Source: Zhengitettix transpicula (lineage: Eukaryota > Arthropoda > Insecta > Orthoptera > Tetrigidae). From it: a DNA stretch of 64,000 nt. The stretch lies in contig CM073592.1 in assembly GCA_037074705.1 (NCBI GenBank), positions 50,328,129 through 50,392,128 of the forward strand, in the 5' to 3' direction. Positions 60,113 through 64,000 of this stretch are shown one piece after another (positions within the stretch are counted from its first letter, which is position 1; each line of letters begins with the position of its first letter). The notes below the pieces were generated by a model. That model was given only the letters and a program-made list of their open reading frames with translations. It searched no databases and was not told the DNA's origin. Made by a program: the position numbers and the translations under genes.

Positions 60113-60308
60113 ACTAGGACTACACGTTTAAAAAAAACATTTATTGAAAGAATTACCCGAGAACGTCCCAATTTGCATTTGTCTGACCCGAGTTAATGTC
60201 TGTGACGGCAAGTGGAATCAAAGTGGAAAGAGCATTAAGTGGCTAAACGTGGGGAAAATCGAGAGGATATGCGTGATGACTAATAGCATTACGTGGAAGA
60301 GTTCATGC
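60113..60308 (+). repeat. 196-bp direct duplication, copy 1
   Basis: Nearly identical to 60467-60662 (about seven differences by eye, about 96 percent), same orientation, offset 354. It starts ACTAGGACTACACG and ends GAAGAGTTCATGC. Confidence 0.95.
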
Positions 60309-60466
60309 AGAATCTGTCTGCAGGACTGGACTTGTCTCGAGAAAGAAACTGTATTGCGTTATCTAAAGCCTGCAAGCTTATAACGGAAGAAAAAACCTCA
60401 ACATTACAGAGAAAAACCGAGAACACCCTTTCAAAAAGATGCTGAAACTGTTCTTGAAATTACTTT

Positions 60467-60662
60467 ACTAGGACTACACGTTTAAAAAAAACATTTATTG
60501 AAAGAATTACCCGAGAACGTCCCAATTTGTATTTGTCTGACCCGAGTTAATGTGTGTAACTGCAAGTGGAATCGAAGTGGAAAGAGCATTAAGTGGCTAA
60601 ACGTGGGGAAAATCTAGAGGATATGCGTTATGACTAATAGCATTACGTGGAAGAGTTCATGC
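60467..60662 (+). repeat. 196-bp direct duplication, copy 2
   Basis: Partner of 60113-60308. The 158 bases between the copies are not repeated after copy 2. Confidence 0.95.
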
Positions 60663-62800
60663 CTTTTGTCCTGTCCTTTTTCACTGCTACTTCTAAAAAA
60701 AATAGTCATTAGTTTATTATACGCTGAACTGTCACGTGGACGGAGATATTCGTACTGCCTTTATTAATTTATTCACAATCCTGTTTATAATCCACCAATT
60801 AATTGTCCAAGACTCCTATTCGTAGGTTAACATTGCCAAGAAACTTCGTAAGTGGGTTAGTGTCATTTATTAATTGCCACAGTCGTGCATTATAAATTAG
60901 CCACCTTAATAAATATATTTGATCAACTGAAGGTATTGAGGTAATTAGCAACAAAGACTTCATTTTAAATGAATATTTGCGGAGAAGGAAAAGGCACGTG
61001 GCCAATTCAGACAATTCATCCTATACGGTTCTCTTTGCTCTTTTTACTACTATATTCCAAATATTTTCTTAACGATTTTGGTGGATCTACTTAAATTTTC
61101 TTTTTTCTTCTTCACACAGTCCATCGGTATCCTAGCTTCTTAATACCTTTATAATATAAAACTATTTCCCAAACTCCGGAAAAGCGGTTGCCTGAGCCTT
61201 ATTCGAAGCAACTCTTCATCCAGCAAACATTTCTTTAGATTCATAACGGTAAATAATTGCTTGGAGCTAAATGCTGCATATGGAAGTAAACTGAACATTA
61301 ATTCTTAGAGTTTAAGGGGGGTTTCTGGCGAATGTTAGAAACGCGGCAACCATCTTGTGATAGCTTTTACATAACAAAATGTTAATGAAAAACGCTGTGA
61401 AATAGACACAAAAATTTGTGATACGTCAGGAAAGGTGCAGTTATTAAATCGATCAGTCTAATCTAATCTAATCAAGAGAAGGGTTCGGGCGCGTTTTAAT
61501 TCAGATTTTTTTACCGTTAAAACCGATGCTTAGGATTTGTTTAATCTCGGATATAGCTTCGCTATTATAGCAGCCTGAATTTAATCTTTTATAGCGAAAT
61601 ATTTTACAACGGTTCGAATGTGAAAACACTTACTTATATTGATTACAACAATAAAAAATTCAAGAAAATATGAAATAGTGTGCAATTTAACAGATGTTAC
61701 TTTACTTACGAATTGCAATCTCTGTAAGGCCAAGAACTTCTCGAACTATCCCCGTAAGGGATAATAAAGAACAGCAGAATTGAAAACAAAACCAAATTCC
61801 TCACTCTCATTGGTATAATTAAATGCAAAGACTTTGAAATTATTCAAAATTGATTATCACAACCAGTTAACAAATAAAGTTAACATCAACTCGTTTACAA
61901 TAATGAATAAATGAGGCGTAGTTAATGTTCAGGTTTGAAAAAACAAAACCTCACGCGTCTGGTGCACTTTTCACATTTTGTGTAACAGTTTCTGCTCCGA
62001 GCACTGATACAGGTAGGCTTAGGAGATAATTTTAGTTTAGAATAGTTCCAAACCTGTGTGTACAGTGATTAGTTGTGCGAGGTAAATATGTGAACTCTGA
62101 ATCTTAAAACCTGATAAATGTGTTTGTACCGTGGGAATGGTAAACAAACCTAAATGTTGGATGCTGTACCGTAATAACTGTGACATAACTTATCTAGGGT
62201 AAATCGATAACTTAAGATTTAAATCAGTTAACATGTAACTGATATTACGGAAGGAAATTATATTTTTTAAAAAGAATAATCTGACCGTTCAGAAATAGCA
62301 TTAAAATGAAGAAAGGATAAAAAAATAGCCATACACAGCAAATTGTTGGCAATGTCCCGCGTTAGAATAATAAAATATTAGTACAGAAAATAACATGGAG
62401 CATCTTACGAAGCCAATACTGAACAAATTGTAATTGGTTATTCTTAAGTTAATAGCATACAGGAATTGTTACTTGCGAGAAGTGTTCACTTAAGACAGAC
62501 ACACAGGTCAATTAGAATATTTTATAAGTAACCTCGCAAATTCTATCCATTAAAAAGGGTAACCACATGTGTGTCAATATAATCAACAATTTAGAACGAT
62601 TCATAAGGATCAGTGATGCTTTTGAAGATTCCCTCGTTTTTACCAGACTAAGTATTGATTACGAATACCACTTTTTAAGCGTGTACGTGATTAAGAAATA
62701 AATATGTAGTTAAATTCTACAAAAAAAAATTGATCCGATGTTCACCTCTACTAGCGCTTCTTTTACATGCAAACAGCAGAACTAGCCTGTTTATATATAT
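60663..62800. other. Intergenic DNA, no gene seen
   Basis: AT-rich; one 71-codon minus frame (60799-61014) is unrecognised. A short AATCT/CTAATCTAATC run lies at about 61450. Confidence 0.5.
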
Positions 62801-63654
62801 TGTAGTATTCGCTAATTCAAGTACCATTAAATACAACAGTTAGCCTGCGATGATGCGTCAATTTAAATTATTTTAACTTTTAAATGAAAGAATGTTAATA
62901 AATAAGATTTTTTTTAGTTAACTAAAGAAACTCAATTTATTAGATGCACAAAGATTTCAAGTAACAAAATTAGTTATTCATTGAATTTTTACCAAATTTA
63001 CCAAATACAATCAAAAATTTTTACTCTCTCTCTCAGGGTCTTTAACTGGACCATTAAATAAATAAGTTATTTTTTTATTTTTTTTTAAGCAATCAAATTA
63101 CTGTGAGGCTATTATTCACTTTAAAGTATTATTTACAATGCCAATACACAATATTTACTATATTAAAAATACTAAATCTGACGATTTTATCTTTAATTAA
63201 AGGTTTGTAATAATAATTTATTGGATATATGGCTTACAGTTTATATGGTACCAGGGCAATTTTAACTCTTTCAGCAACACTTACACACACACTTTCTAAA
63301 AACAGGCCATTCTTTTCACCGACTCTACACTTCACTGTCGGTTTAGCAAGTGTTGGCTATATTTCGAAGACTACTTATTCTGCAATAATGCCAATTTGTG
63401 GTAATTCAACTAATTCCTCCACGTAGACTTTTCACAATTATTTGGCATAAACTAGAACACTCCAAAATCTTTGCGCAGCAATATCCGGGTGAATGCTGTA
63501 CTCTGCTTCTATTCAATAACTTTACTTTTCAATACTTTGACGACGTCTGGTCTCTTTCTATAACGACAGTTTTCTGCCGTCCTCCATGCCGACTGACTTA
63601 TAGGTTCCCTTAGCGCGCTAACCGTCCTACAATGCCTCAGGCCTATTATTGTCC

Positions 63655-63656
<2 letters not shown>
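62801..63656 (-). mobile_element. LTR-like element E (divergent copy of the TA-targeted family)
   Basis: Bounded by (TA)n on both sides; the left terminus on the plus strand is TGTAGTATTCGC. CTCAGGGTCTTTAACTGG (63033-63050) corresponds to CTCAAGGTCTTTACTGGG in element A and lies at a similar distance from the terminus. GATGCGTCAATTTAAATTA near 62850 matches the GCGTCAATTTATAGTA block of element C, here with the CAACGTGGGG part decayed. On the minus strand TATAAG (63598-63603) sits in the GC-richer half, like the TATA box of A. Short frames here are not coding. Confidence 0.45.

Positions 63657-63690
<34 letters not shown>
63657..63690. repeat. (TA)n microsatellite
   Basis: About seventeen TA units next to element E. 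Confidence 0.95.
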
Positions 63691-63693
<3 letters not shown>

Positions 63694-64000
63694 AGAAACT
63701 GACCGAAACAGCGCACTGTTTAAAATTCTAGAAACGTGATATTTGGAATAATAAGTAGGGTCCTACCTATTACGATGCACGTAACACCTAAGACAGGCTA
63801 TTTCAAAAATATAATCATGTATGGGGTGATTGGACATTTCAACTTTGGTCTGATTTTAAGATGCCCTCAAGACTCGATCCCCTACGAAGCACCGTAAAAA
63901 GTGTTTTTAGGAGAAAAAATAACTACTTAGCTAAACAGCTCAGTGACTTTTCCGTTTCAGAAGTGACATCACAGCCAAAAACGTCAGTTTCTTCTACCCG
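63691..64000. other. Window end, nothing recognised
   Basis: The segment after the (TA)n shows no frame, repeat copy or motif I can place. Confidence 0.5.

Noticed and set aside
1..64000. CRISPR arrays, rRNA, phage or bacterial operons
   Set aside because: No regularly spaced short repeats, no conserved rRNA motifs and no dense coding; the DNA is plainly eukaryotic.

Overview
This is a window of an animal nuclear genome, most likely from a hemimetabolous insect with a large, AT-rich genome. A cockroach, termite, stick insect or similar polyneopteran would fit, but the order is a guess. The evidence is one intron-rich gene whose protein is insect-like, GT-AG introns of 0.1 to 2.7 kb, many (TA)n microsatellites, decayed transposable elements, and a sharp loss of CpG over the gene that suggests germline gene-body methylation. 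I see no bacterial genes, rRNA, intact tRNA or CRISPR array.

The only gene I can support fully is the TBC1D24/Skywalker orthologue on the minus strand. Ten coding exons run from 34759 down to 22513, and every junction keeps frame. The model gives a 605-residue protein with an N-terminal TBC domain (exons 1-5), a linker (exons 6-7) and a C-terminal TLDc domain (exons 8-10). Exon 7 (87 bp, phase 0-0) can be skipped without loss of frame, giving 576 residues. A 5' untranslated exon ending near 35458, a promoter near 35.5-36 kb and a long 3' UTR ending near 18.52 kb are inferred, partly because the CpG-poor domain (about 18.54-35.43 kb) has these same limits.

Left flank (1-18.5 kb): no supported gene. 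It holds a copy of an interspersed family (family G, 1-340), two copies of family F (6.68 and 15.17 kb), a 209-bp hairpin element (9994-10202), and two head-to-head copies (A and B) of an LTR-like family inserted in (TA)n. Three CpG-normal patches (12.7, 16.45 and 17.9 kb) could be promoters or exons of undetected genes.

Right flank (35.5-64 kb): a broken non-LTR reverse transcriptase (37.9-38.6 kb), more copies of the LTR-like family (C at 45.15, D at 49.9, E at 62.8 kb), two more family G copies, two G-runs, a second hairpin element (55.5 kb) and a 196-bp direct duplication (60.1 and 60.5 kb). The rest is AT-rich DNA in which I recognise nothing.

Most novel: (1) the LTR-like family A-E, which ends in TGTARTAA/TTAYTACA, sits in (TA)n tracts and carries, once or twice inside its 3' end, a motif resembling the tRNA-Lys primer-binding site; (2) a CpG-depleted domain that appears to mark out the skywalker transcription unit; (3) an in-frame cassette exon between the TBC and TLDc domains.
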